Source: Neisseria subflava
GTDB lineage: Bacteria > Pseudomonadota > Gammaproteobacteria > Burkholderiales > Neisseriaceae
Direction of reading: 5' to 3'
Assembly (NCBI RefSeq): GCF_005221305.1
Contig: NZ_CP039887.1
Span: 1,426,001-1,490,000 of the forward strand
Length of the DNA: 64,000 bases
This document shows, one piece after another, positions 27,615-35,774 of this stretch; position 1 is the stretch's first letter, and every line of letters begins with the position of its first letter. Both the position numbers and the translations under genes were made by a program. Below the pieces are notes generated by a model, which saw nothing but the letters and a program-made list of their open reading frames with translations, was not told where the DNA came from and did not search any database.

Positions 27615-29423
27615 ATGCGTACCAACTATTGCGGCCTTATCAGCGAGCAATACTTAGACCAAACCGTTACCGTCAAAGGCTGGGTACACCGCCGACGCGA
27701 CCACGGTGGTGTGATTTTTATCGACCTGCGCGACCGCGAAGGCATCGTCCAAGTCGTGATTGACCCCGACACGCCCGGAGCGTTTGCCACTGCCGATTCC
27801 GCCCGCAACGAATACGTTTTGAGCATTACCGGCCGCGTGCGCAACCGTCCCGAAGGCACGACCAACGACAAAATGATTTCCGGCAAAATCGAAATCCTTG
27901 CCAAAGAAATCGAAGTGTTGAACGCCGCCGCTACGCCTCCGTTCCAAATCGACGATGAAAACATCAGCGAAAACGTTCGCCTGACCAACCGCGTTATCGA
28001 CCTGCGCCGTCCGGTGATGCAGCGCAACCTGCGCCTGCGTTATCAAGTCGCTATGGGTGTTCGCCGTTATCTGGATGCGCAAGGCTTCATCGACATCGAA
28101 ACCCCGATGCTGACCCGCTCCACGCCTGAAGGCGCGCGCGACTATCTCGTGCCGAGCCGCGTTCATCCGGGCGAGTTTTTCGCTCTGCCGCAATCGCCGC
28201 AATTGTTCAAACAACTGTTGATGGTGGCAGGTTTCGACCGTTACTACCAAATCACCAAGTGCTTCCGCGACGAAGACCTGCGTGCCGACCGCCAGCCCGA
28301 ATTCACCCAAATCGACTTGGAAACCTCGTTCTTGAACGAGGATGAAATCATGGACATCACCGAAGGCATGGCAAAACAAGTCTTCCAAGACGCGCTGGGC
28401 GTGGACTTGGGCGATTTCCCGCGTATGCCTTACTCCGAAGCCATGTTCTACTACGGCTCCGACAAACCCGATATGCGCATCAACCTGAAATTCACCGAGC
28501 TGACCGACCTGATGAAAACGGAAGAATTCAAAGTCTTCCGTGGCGCAGCCGACATGAAAGGCGGCCGCGTGGTTGCCCTGCGCGTACCTAACGGCGCGAA
28601 ATTCAGCCGCAAAGAAATCGACGAATACACCAAATTTGTCGGCATCTACGGCGCGAAAGGTTTGGCGTACATCAAAGTGAACGATGTCAGCAACCTTTCC
28701 AACGGCGAAGACAGCGGCCTGCAATCTCCAATCGTGAAATTCCTGTCTGAAAACGCCCTGAAAGAAATCATTGAGCGTACTGGCGCGCAAAACGGCGACA
28801 TCATCTTCTTCGGCGCAGACAAAACCAAAGTCGTGAACGAAGCCATCGGCGCTTTGCGTATCAAAGTCGGTTTGGAACACGGCGCGGAAAACGGCTACTT
28901 CGTGGACGAATGGAAACCTTTGTGGGTTGTCGATTTCCCGATGTTCGAATACGACGAAGACGCCGACCGCTACGTTGCCGTACACCATCCGTTTACCGCG
29001 CCTAAAGAAGGTCACGAAGACCTGATGGTTTCCGACCCTGCAAACTGTTTGGCCCGTGCCTACGACATGGTATTGAACGGCTGGGAAATCGGCGGCGGCT
29101 CTATCCGTATCCACCGCGCAGACGTACAAGAGAAAGTATTTGCCGCGCTGAAAATCAGCCCCGAAGAGCAACAGGAAAAATTCGGCTTCCTCTTGGACAA
29201 CCTGAAATTCGGCGCGCCTCCGCACGGCGGTTTGGCATTCGGCCTTGACCGTCTGGTGACACTGATGACCGGCGCCGAATCCATCCGCGACGTGATTGCC
29301 TTCCCGAAAACCCAACGCGCCCAATGTCTGCTGACCAACGCGCCAAATGCGGTGGACGACAAACAGCTGCGCGAATTGAGCCTGCGCCTGCGTCAGAAAG
29401 CAGTTGAAACAAAAGAAGCATAA
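27615..29423 (+). CDS. aspS: Aspartyl-tRNA synthetase (signature of a non-discriminating enzyme)
   Basis: A 602-aa bacterial-type AspRS: an OB-fold anticodon-binding domain (1-105), class II catalytic core with GAD insertion, motif 2 ([20 protein letters not shown]) and motif 3 ([15 protein letters not shown]). H30 (RRRDHGG) and G81 (RPEGTTN) match the pair associated with relaxed tRNA-Asp/Asn recognition in Pseudomonas AspRS. Such an enzyme would also charge tRNA-Asn with Asp for GatCAB transamidation. A GGTG-containing leader precedes the ATG. Confidence 0.97.
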   Translation: MRTNYCGLISEQYLDQTVTVKGWVHRRRDHGGVIFIDLRDREGIVQVVIDPDTPGAFATADSARNEYVLSITGRVRNRPEGTTNDKMISGKIEILAKEIEVLNAAATPPFQIDDENISENVRLTNRVIDLRRPVMQRNLRLRYQVAMGVRRYLDAQGFIDIETPMLTRSTPEGARDYLVPSRVHPGEFFALPQSPQLFKQLLMVAGFDRYYQITKCFRDEDLRADRQPEFTQIDLETSFLNEDEIMDITEGMAKQVFQDALGVDLGDFPRMPYSEAMFYYGSDKPDMRINLKFTELTDLMKTEEFKVFRGAADMKGGRVVALRVPNGAKFSRKEIDEYTKFVGIYGAKGLAYIKVNDVSNLSNGEDSGLQSPIVKFLSENALKEIIERTGAQNGDIIFFGADKTKVVNEAIGALRIKVGLEHGAENGYFVDEWKPLWVVDFPMFEYDEDADRYVAVHHPFTAPKEGHEDLMVSDPANCLARAYDMVLNGWEIGGGSIRIHRADVQEKVFAALKISPEEQQEKFGFLLDNLKFGAPPHGGLAFGLDRLVTLMTGAESIRDVIAFPKTQRAQCLLTNAPNAVDDKQLRELSLRLRQKAVETKEA

Positions 29424-29449
29424 TTTACCGGCTTAACCTTTAAAATATC

Positions 29450-29499
29450 AAGGCCGTCTGAAAAATTTGAAATTTCTTTCAAATTTTTCAGACGGCCTT
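29450..29499 (+). terminator. Very long DUS-containing terminator of aspS
   Basis: A perfect 23-bp inverted repeat extends a DUS pair with the arms AAATTTGAAA-type sequence and a TTTC loop, followed by TTT. Confidence 0.85.
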
Positions 29500-29662
29500 T
29501 CTACATTTTGGTCGTTTATATATATAATCAACCGCAAACTGTTTTATTTTAAACGTTTACTTTAATGACGTTAGAGTGTGAAAATTAACCGTTTATAATA
29601 AAAACAAACAAATAGGCTTCGCAAGCAATATCATAGCTGTTATACAATAAAGGAACCTGACT

Positions 29663-31048
29663 ATGTTTCTAATACTAACGGGGCTGATACTGACTTTTTT
29701 TGTTTCTTTGTTTATTATTACTTCAATTATTCATAAAAAACAGTTTGCCTACAACACACACCAAGACTATAACTATCCCTCCCTCCCCTCTACCGCGCAT
29801 GCTACCCTCAAGGGTGGCAGCCTGACTTTGCCCGCCACTATCAGCGGGCAAGATACCGTTATTGCCAAACTCCGTATCAAATCCACTTGGGCAGGATTGC
29901 TGGTATTGCCTTTTGTTGAAACCATTTCATCTAAGGGAAAATGGAAGCAATATTTCGAATACGGCGCAAAAGGCGTGCGCTATATCAATCTGAGTGATAC
30001 CTTCTCTGACAACGACAAAACCATCCGCTTGGAAGGCAAATACCTATCCTTGCCCGATCAAGAAATCGAACTCTCTGTTTATCCGCGTGAAAACCTCAAC
30101 GGCAAAAAAATCCTTGTCCTCGCGCCTCATGCTGACGATGCCGAATTAAGCGCATACGGTTTGTACGAAAAACACGCCGCCAATTCAATGATCTGCACTT
30201 TAACTGCCAGCGAAGGCGGCAGCTTCCACTATGGTAATCTTTACGGCAAATGCGACTGCGACACTCAGGCCCAATATCTGCAAAAAGGCCGGATGCGTGT
30301 TTGGAACAGCCTGACCGTCCCCCTTTTGGCCGGCGTGCCGTCTGAAAACATCCTGCAACTGGGCTACTTCGACAGCACATTGACCGCCATGCGCCAAAAT
30401 CCGGAAAAAGAGATTAAATCGACCAAAATCGATACGGCCGACGTCGATATTTTCCGCCGTGCCAATACCTCCCCATTGGCGAAACACCTCAAGCCCGGCT
30501 CGACTTGGACCAGCTTGGTGGACAACCTCGGCTATCTGATAGAAACGTTCCAGCCGGATATTATCGTGACGCCGTCCCCCAATATCGATGCGCATCCCGA
30601 CCACCAACATACTGCGCTGGCCGCCATCGAAGCCCTGCGCAAAATCGATTACCGCCGCGGCAATCTGTTTTTGCACACCATACATTATCTGAGCGACGAC
30701 TTCCCTATCGGCAAAGTAGGGTCTTCCCTCAGCCTGCCGCCGCCCTCCGAGCAACCGTTCTACTTCCAAAGCATCTATTCCCATCCTTTGGACAAAGAGG
30801 AACAAAACCGCAAACTGCTCGCCCTTGATGCCATGAACGACATCCGCCCCAATTCAGACGGCTATATGCGTTGGAGCACCATGATATTCAAAGGCCTAAA
30901 CAAACTGCGGCACCACGCCCTCCATCTCGACAAAGACTTGGTCAACCGCTTTGTCCGCAGCAACGAATTCTTCTATACCGTCCCCATCAGCGACTTGTAC
31001 CAAGAAGAGACGCTGAAACAAATCACCTATCAGGGCAAAGCCCAATAA
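29663..31048 (+). CDS. PIG-L family deacetylase-like membrane-anchored protein
   Basis: A 461-aa protein. One N-terminal transmembrane helix (residues 2-21) is followed by a beta-rich domain (about 40-145) and a PIG-L deacetylase domain. Metal-binding motifs are APHADDAELSAYG near residue 153 and DAHPDHQH near 310. PIG-L enzymes are zinc-dependent N-acetyl hydrolases acting on N-acetylglucosamine-containing glycans or small glycosides. The substrate here is unknown; a surface or LOS glycan is plausible. The next gene is lpxH, but a terminator intervenes. Confidence 0.82.
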   Translation: MFLILTGLILTFFVSLFIITSIIHKKQFAYNTHQDYNYPSLPSTAHATLKGGSLTLPATISGQDTVIAKLRIKSTWAGLLVLPFVETISSKGKWKQYFEYGAKGVRYINLSDTFSDNDKTIRLEGKYLSLPDQEIELSVYPRENLNGKKILVLAPHADDAELSAYGLYEKHAANSMICTLTASEGGSFHYGNLYGKCDCDTQAQYLQKGRMRVWNSLTVPLLAGVPSENILQLGYFDSTLTAMRQNPEKEIKSTKIDTADVDIFRRANTSPLAKHLKPGSTWTSLVDNLGYLIETFQPDIIVTPSPNIDAHPDHQHTALAAIEALRKIDYRRGNLFLHTIHYLSDDFPIGKVGSSLSLPPPSEQPFYFQSIYSHPLDKEEQNRKLLALDAMNDIRPNSDGYMRWSTMIFKGLNKLRHHALHLDKDLVNRFVRSNEFFYTVPISDLYQEETLKQITYQGKAQ

Positions 31049-31053
31049 ACCAC

Positions 31054-31088
31054 AAAGGCCGTCTGAAAAAATGTTTCAGACGGCCTTT
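31054..31088 (+). terminator. DUS-pair terminator of the PIG-L gene
   Basis: AAAGGCCGTCTGAAA / TTTCAGACGGCCTTT with a short loop just after the stop codon. Confidence 0.75.
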
Positions 31089-31204
31089 ATCACACCAAAT
31101 CAAAACAATAAAATCACTGCATTACAAACGAAAAATACCAAGCCCAAATCCAAACGCGACAACCCAAGTTATAATAAAACCCTTCCCATACGCCCCACAT
31201 CATC

Positions 31205-31912
31205 ATGCCGATTTACTTCATCGCCGATTTGCACCTGAGCGACTCCCATCCTCAGCTGACCGCACTCTTCCAAAAATTTATCCAAGAAAAAGCCGTTCAC
31301 GCCCAAGCCGTATACATTCTTGGCGACCTTTTCGATTTTTGGATCGGCGATGACGAAAACAGCCCTTTGGTTCAAACCATCAAACAAACCATCCGCAGCC
31401 TGACCGAGCGCGGCATTGCCTGCTATTTTATCCATGGCAACCGCGACTTCCTTATCGGCAAAGCCTTCACCCGCGATACCGGCATGACCTTACTGCCCGA
31501 GTACGCCGTTATCGACCTGTTCGGCACACCCACCCTGCTCTGTCACGGCGACACCCTCTGCATCGACGACCATTCTTATCAAAAATTCCGCCGTACCGTC
31601 CATCAAAAATGGCTGCAACGCCTGTTCCTGCTCCTGCCGCTCACGCTCCGACTGAACATCGCCACCAAAATCCGCAAGCAAAGCAAACAGGACAAACAAC
31701 ACAAAACCGCCGACATCATGGACGTCAATCCAGCCTTTACCCACGAAACCGTCCAACGCTTCCACACGCCCCTGCTCATCCACGGTCATACCCACCGCGA
31801 AAACATTCATCGCAACGCCGATTACACCCGCATTGTACTCGGCGACTGGCGCGATAATTACGCCTCCATTCTCGAAGTTGATGCCGAAGGCTACCGTTTT
31901 ATCGCCTTATAA
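31205..31912 (+). CDS. lpxH: UDP-2,3-diacylglucosamine diphosphatase LpxH
   Basis: A 235-aa calcineurin-like phosphoesterase. All metal-binding blocks are present: DLHL (D8, H10), GDLFDFW, GNRDF, CHGD and HGHTHR. It hydrolyses UDP-2,3-diacylglucosamine to lipid X at the inner membrane in lipid A synthesis. A TATAAT-like -10 lies near 31171. It is convergent with serB, with a DUS-pair terminator between. Confidence 0.95.
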   Translation: MPIYFIADLHLSDSHPQLTALFQKFIQEKAVHAQAVYILGDLFDFWIGDDENSPLVQTIKQTIRSLTERGIACYFIHGNRDFLIGKAFTRDTGMTLLPEYAVIDLFGTPTLLCHGDTLCIDDHSYQKFRRTVHQKWLQRLFLLLPLTLRLNIATKIRKQSKQDKQHKTADIMDVNPAFTHETVQRFHTPLLIHGHTHRENIHRNADYTRIVLGDWRDNYASILEVDAEGYRFIAL

Positions 31913-31917
31913 AACAT

Positions 31918-31960
31918 CAGGCCGTCTGAAAACCGGTTTCTCGATTGTTCAGACGGCCTG
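31918..31960. terminator. Bidirectional DUS-pair terminator between lpxH and serB
   Basis: CAGGCCGTCTGAA / TTCAGACGGCCTG with a 17-nt loop between convergent genes. Confidence 0.65.
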
Positions 31961-31983
31961 ACTGACAAACACCCTCAAACGGT

Positions 31984-32814
31984 TTACGCAAACCAACCGC
32001 GTATCCGCTCCAAACCACCAAAGCGCACACACGCATCCGCATTCGCTTCGGTTTTCGGTTTCGCCCGATAAGCAATGCCGAATCCAGCTTCCAATATCAT
32101 CGGAATATCGTTCGCACCATCACCCATCGCCACCACCTGCCACGAAGCCAAACCCAGACGCTCACGGTATTCACGCAACAAATCCGTCTTAGCCTGCGCA
32201 TCGATAATCCGCCCTTTCAGACGGCCTGTCAGCTTGCCGTTTTCCACTTCCAACACATTCGCAAAATGGAAATCCAAGCCCAAGCGTTGTTGCAGACGTT
32301 CCGTAAAAAACGTAAATCCGCCCGACACCAGCATAAACTTCACATCATTCCGTTTGCACTCTTCCAACAAAAATTCCGCGCCCGGCGATAGCTGTAACAC
32401 ATTCTCGTACACCTCTTCCAACACGCGCTCGTCCAAACCGGCTAGCAAAGCCACACGCTTACGCAAAGACTGCTCAAAGTCCAGCTCGCCGCGCATCGAC
32501 TGCTCCGTAATCTCTGCCACCTGATCTTTCAGCCCGACACCGGCCGCAATCTCATCCACGCACTCAATCGTAATCAGCGTCGAATCCATATCGCTGACAA
32601 TCAGTCCCAAATCAGCAAAAGCCACATCCGGCAACACCGCACCATCTATCTGCTGCGCAATCAACGCCGCACGCATATCGTCCGTCAATTCAAAATCATC
32701 ATCAACCGGCACACGCAACACCGACTTCCCTGATGGCGCAGACACCAAACTGCCAAATGCCGACCAGTCGCAAGCGCCCAAATCCCCATGTTGCAACACC
32801 AAAACTTTCTTCAT
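31984..32814 (-). CDS. serB: Phosphoserine phosphatase SerB
   Basis: A 276-aa HAD-superfamily enzyme catalysing the last step of L-serine synthesis. The nucleophile motif is SDMDSTLITIECVDE, motif II lies in MLVSGGFTFF, and motif III/IV is VVAMGDGANDIPM. An N-terminal extension of about 80 residues (ACT-like regulatory part) is normal for SerB. I chose the ATG at 32812-32814 (MKKVLVLQHGDLGACDWSAF), preceded by a GAGGAGAATGAG ribosome-binding site. Confidence 0.95.
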   Translation of the reverse strand: MKKVLVLQHGDLGACDWSAFGSLVSAPSGKSVLRVPVDDDFELTDDMRAALIAQQIDGAVLPDVAFADLGLIVSDMDSTLITIECVDEIAAGVGLKDQVAEITEQSMRGELDFEQSLRKRVALLAGLDERVLEEVYENVLQLSPGAEFLLEECKRNDVKFMLVSGGFTFFTERLQQRLGLDFHFANVLEVENGKLTGRLKGRIIDAQAKTDLLREYRERLGLASWQVVAMGDGANDIPMILEAGFGIAYRAKPKTEANADACVRFGGLERIRGWFA

Positions 32815-33107
32815 CTCATTCTCCTCATACCCTAAGACCTTTACAAACATATCGGGTACACATTCAGCCTAAAACAACGAAACCGTATTTTTGCAAAGGC
32901 CTTAAAAAACCAAAACAGCATTATAGCCGAACAACCCCGGCAATTTTCAGACGGCCTGTAAACAATTCAACTAGAGCTACCAATACCAATCCCTGCATCA
33001 ACTAAACAAGTCATGACTCAAAAATTTGATTTAGGACAAGCTGTTTAAAAAACTTTGCAAGCAACAGATAACTTGTTGTTGCTTTTTCTTACAGTTTCGA
33101 TATAGTT

Positions 33108-33207
33108 CTTTATGGCTAGTTTGGCACTACCCCTTATATCTAGCTTTCATTGCATTCCCACCTCCATTCGTTGCCAACGGCTCCCTTTCCGATGGCAACC
33201 TTTTTTT
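33108..33207 (+). ncRNA. Candidate small RNA upstream of the siderophore receptor cluster
   Basis: A promoter (TTGCTT 33079-33084, 16-nt spacer, TATAGT 33101-33106) is followed about 95 nt later by a strong terminator (GTTGCCA 33170-33176 / TGGCAAC 33193-33199, then seven T). Nothing codes in between. The transcript would start with a GCTAG...CTAGC hairpin and then a pyrimidine-rich single-stranded stretch including CACCTCC, complementary to a Shine-Dalgarno sequence. This is the layout of a trans-acting sRNA; an attenuated leader of the receptor gene is the alternative. Confidence 0.45.
33170..33207 (+). terminator. Rho-independent terminator of the candidate sRNA
   Basis: GTTGCCA-A-CGG / CCG-A-TGGCAAC stem followed by seven consecutive T residues. 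Confidence 0.8.
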
Positions 33208-33235
33208 GACCCGATGGTTTGACAATATTAAAATT

Positions 33236-33254
33236 GAATCAAATAAAATGATTC
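33236..33254. promoter_or_regulatory. Fur-box-like operator of the receptor gene
   Basis: GAATCAAATAAAATGATTC is a 19-bp inverted repeat overlapping the -10 region of a promoter whose -35 is TTGACA at 33219-33224. Position and AT-rich 6-7-6 symmetry fit iron repression by Fur. Confidence 0.6.
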
Positions 33255-33375
33255 TAGGATTTATATTTAATTTTTAAAACAAAACGGCTTATAAAAAATA
33301 ACGGCTCAATTTAAACAGATATTGCTGCCAATATTTAAAAACAAACAGACCTTTCTTTATCAAGGACCTCATAAA

Positions 33376-35583
33376 ATGCATCATTCTAAGAAACTATTCA
33401 AACTAAGCACACTTGCCCTCTGCCTTGCTGCATTACCCCAAGCCGCACAAGCTGCCGAAGAGGTACAACAGGCTGAAGTGGAACAAGTTACCGTAGTGGG
33501 TAAAAACAAAAGTTTGCGCACTGAAAGTCAAAACAGCTACACAGTATCCGCCCTGCGCTCAACCACGGGGCTGGTGCTCTCTCCGCGGGAAATTCCCCAA
33601 TCTGTCAGCGTCATTACTAAAAAACAAATTGAAGACCAGGGCATTACCGACTTAGAAGGTGCATTGCAAAACGCTACGGGTATCAATGTTTTCAAAAGCG
33701 GCGGACGCACGCATTTCATGTCGCGTGGCTATTTTATCGAACAGTTTGAAGAAGACGGCATTGCCACGCAACTCGGCTCTCCCGGCGGATTCGGCTTAGG
33801 CGGCCCGGCCGGTGACCCGACCAGTGCAACCGATATGGCCATGTACGACCACATTGAAGTGGTGCGCGGTGCGGCAGGTTTGACACAGGCAAACAACGAA
33901 CCCGGCGGCACGGTAAACGCCGTCCGCAAAAAGCCGACTGCAAAACGCCAGCTTTCCGCCGATTTGATGGCAAACTCATGGGGCAAAGTAAACAGCGTTT
34001 TTGATGCATCCGGCACTTTAAGCCAAGAACACGGCCTGCGCGGACGCTTTGTCGGCTCGGTCGGCGGCAACAAAACCTTCAAAGACCAATCCGGCGGCCG
34101 CAACATCCTTCTGTATGGTGTGATGGACAAAGACATTGGCGACAACAGCAAACTTACCTGGGGCGCAAGCTATCTCAACCAAAACGAAACACCCGATCCG
34201 GACGGCCTGCCTATGCGTGCAGACGGCAAAGAGTGGAAACGCAGCCGCTATCTGGGTGCGGATTGGAACGAAGCCCGCCTGAAAAAATACAATCTTTTTA
34301 CCGAGTTTGAACATTATTTCAACGACAACTGGAAACTGAGCAGCAAGTTGGACTGGCGCAAGAACACCAGTTCAAAAGAATATTACACGCTGGGCGGCAC
34401 AGGTAACGGCATAGGTACAGACGGCCTGGGGACCACATACAGCTTCGACCGTTACGATGCAGGCAACCGCCAGTTCACTTTCCAAAACAACCTGACCGGC
34501 CGCATCTTTGCTTTCGGCCAAAATCACGACCTCTTCTTCATGCACAGCTATTCCAAAGAGAACGTGAACTCAAGCAACCGCTGGTTTGATGACAGCAGTA
34601 CCTATGACGCAGATGCCTTTAACGGCAGCGAAAAAGCCAAACCCGATTGGGATTCCGCCACAGCCAAAGCCCGTGGCGGTGACGGCCGTTATACTACCCA
34701 TGCCTTTGGTTTGGGCGCGCGCATCAATCCTACCGACAAACTGCACATCATCGCAGGCGGACGCTATACCAGCTGGAAACGCGACTTCTATTGGGATCGC
34801 AACCTCAAAGACGGGGTAGCAGGTTCATCAGACTCGCTCAAACGCAACCGCTTCATCCCCTATGCCGGCATCACTTACGACATCACGCCTAAACAAAGCG
34901 TTTACGCTGCCTATACATCCATCTTCAAACAAACGATGAACCGCGACTACAACGACAACCTGCTGCCTCCAATTATGGGACGCAACTACGAACTCGGCTG
35001 GAAAGGCGAATGGAACGAAGGCCGTCTGAACACCTCAGTCGCCCTCTACCGCACCGACAAAGACAACAACAACCAACGCGTCAATGCCAAACCGCACGCC
35101 TATTGGGAACCGCTCAACCAAAGCAGCCGCGGCTTGGACGCCGAAATTTCCGGCAGCCTGACCGACCGTTGGCAAGTTTACGCAGGCTACACCTTCAACC
35201 GCAGCACCAACCGCAGCAGCGTTACCGGCAATGTTGAATCTCGCCGAAAAGGCTACAACTTCAGCAGCCATACGCCGAAACATATGTTCCGCCTCTACAC
35301 CAGCTATATCCTGCCGATTGATGACGGCAAATGGACGGTCGGGTTGGGGGTAAAGAGCAGCAGCAAAACCGCCAATTCCTACGGTTCCATCAAGCAAGGC
35401 GGCTACACCATTTGGAACACCAACGTCCAATACCGCCCGAGCAAAAACCTGCAACTGGGGCTGGCAGTCAACAACCTGACCGACAAACGCTACTACGAAA
35501 ACCAATACAGCCGTGCCGCCAACAGCGGCAGCTTCTACGGCGAACCGCGCAACGCCGTGTTCAGCCTGAAGTGGAAGATGTAG
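33376..35583 (+). CDS. TonB-dependent siderophore receptor (FhuE-like), copy 1
   Basis: A 735-aa outer-membrane receptor. The signal peptide is residues 1-26 (LALCLAALPQAAQAA). The TonB box region is EQVTVVGKN. The plug domain includes IPQSVSVITKKQIEDQGITD and ends near VVRGAAGL. A 22-strand barrel ends in the typical aromatic terminus SLKWKM. Motifs such as RFIPYAGITYDITPKQSVYA and NYELGWKGEW resemble FhuE/FoxA-type receptors for hydroxamate siderophores; the ligand is not proven. I chose the ATG at 33376 because AAGGA lies upstream and the signal peptide follows directly. A Fur-like site precedes it. Confidence 0.92.
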   Translation: MHHSKKLFKLSTLALCLAALPQAAQAAEEVQQAEVEQVTVVGKNKSLRTESQNSYTVSALRSTTGLVLSPREIPQSVSVITKKQIEDQGITDLEGALQNATGINVFKSGGRTHFMSRGYFIEQFEEDGIATQLGSPGGFGLGGPAGDPTSATDMAMYDHIEVVRGAAGLTQANNEPGGTVNAVRKKPTAKRQLSADLMANSWGKVNSVFDASGTLSQEHGLRGRFVGSVGGNKTFKDQSGGRNILLYGVMDKDIGDNSKLTWGASYLNQNETPDPDGLPMRADGKEWKRSRYLGADWNEARLKKYNLFTEFEHYFNDNWKLSSKLDWRKNTSSKEYYTLGGTGNGIGTDGLGTTYSFDRYDAGNRQFTFQNNLTGRIFAFGQNHDLFFMHSYSKENVNSSNRWFDDSSTYDADAFNGSEKAKPDWDSATAKARGGDGRYTTHAFGLGARINPTDKLHIIAGGRYTSWKRDFYWDRNLKDGVAGSSDSLKRNRFIPYAGITYDITPKQSVYAAYTSIFKQTMNRDYNDNLLPPIMGRNYELGWKGEWNEGRLNTSVALYRTDKDNNNQRVNAKPHAYWEPLNQSSRGLDAEISGSLTDRWQVYAGYTFNRSTNRSSVTGNVESRRKGYNFSSHTPKHMFRLYTSYILPIDDGKWTVGLGVKSSSKTANSYGSIKQGGYTIWNTNVQYRPSKNLQLGLAVNNLTDKRYYENQYSRAANSGSFYGEPRNAVFSLKWKM

Positions 35584-35687
35584 TCCGTCTGCGGTAGCAA
35601 AATTAAAAAAACAATAATTAAGTCATATTCAGCAATCTACCCGACCTGCTCCTGACAGACAGGGAACAATTGCCATCGTTGTAAAGT

Positions 35688-35733
35688 AAGGGGTCGTCTG
35701 AAAACTGCCGTTTGAGTTTTCAGACGACCCCTT
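35688..35733 (+). terminator. Inverted pair of mucosa-type DUS between the receptors
   Basis: AAGGGGTCGTCTGAAAACT / AGTTTTCAGACGACCCCTT forms a 19-bp stem followed by TTT. The core is GGTCGTCTGAA, the N. mucosa dialect. Confidence 0.7.
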
Positions 35734-35774
35734 TTTCCATAAAAACCTCTTAACTCCCACCTGAAGGAGCTGCA

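Larger units (their letters stand above)
32815..33375. other. Long intergenic region upstream of the siderophore receptor genes
   Basis: This 561-nt region has no coding sequence. From left to right it holds a lone DUS (near 32947), a candidate hairpin AAGCAACA/TGTTGCTT (33059-33084), a candidate small RNA unit and a Fur-box promoter, each listed separately. Confidence 0.6.

Noticed and set aside
27654..29324. A 556-codon open frame on the strand opposite aspS
   Set aside because: It is the antisense shadow of a highly conserved synthetase with strong codon bias; composition (many H/F/V/Q runs) is not protein-like and no start context is seen.
33119..33134. Sigma54 -24/-12 promoter (TGGCAC near 33120)
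   Set aside because: The -12 part reads CTTA instead of TTGC at the required spacing, and it lies inside the candidate sRNA.
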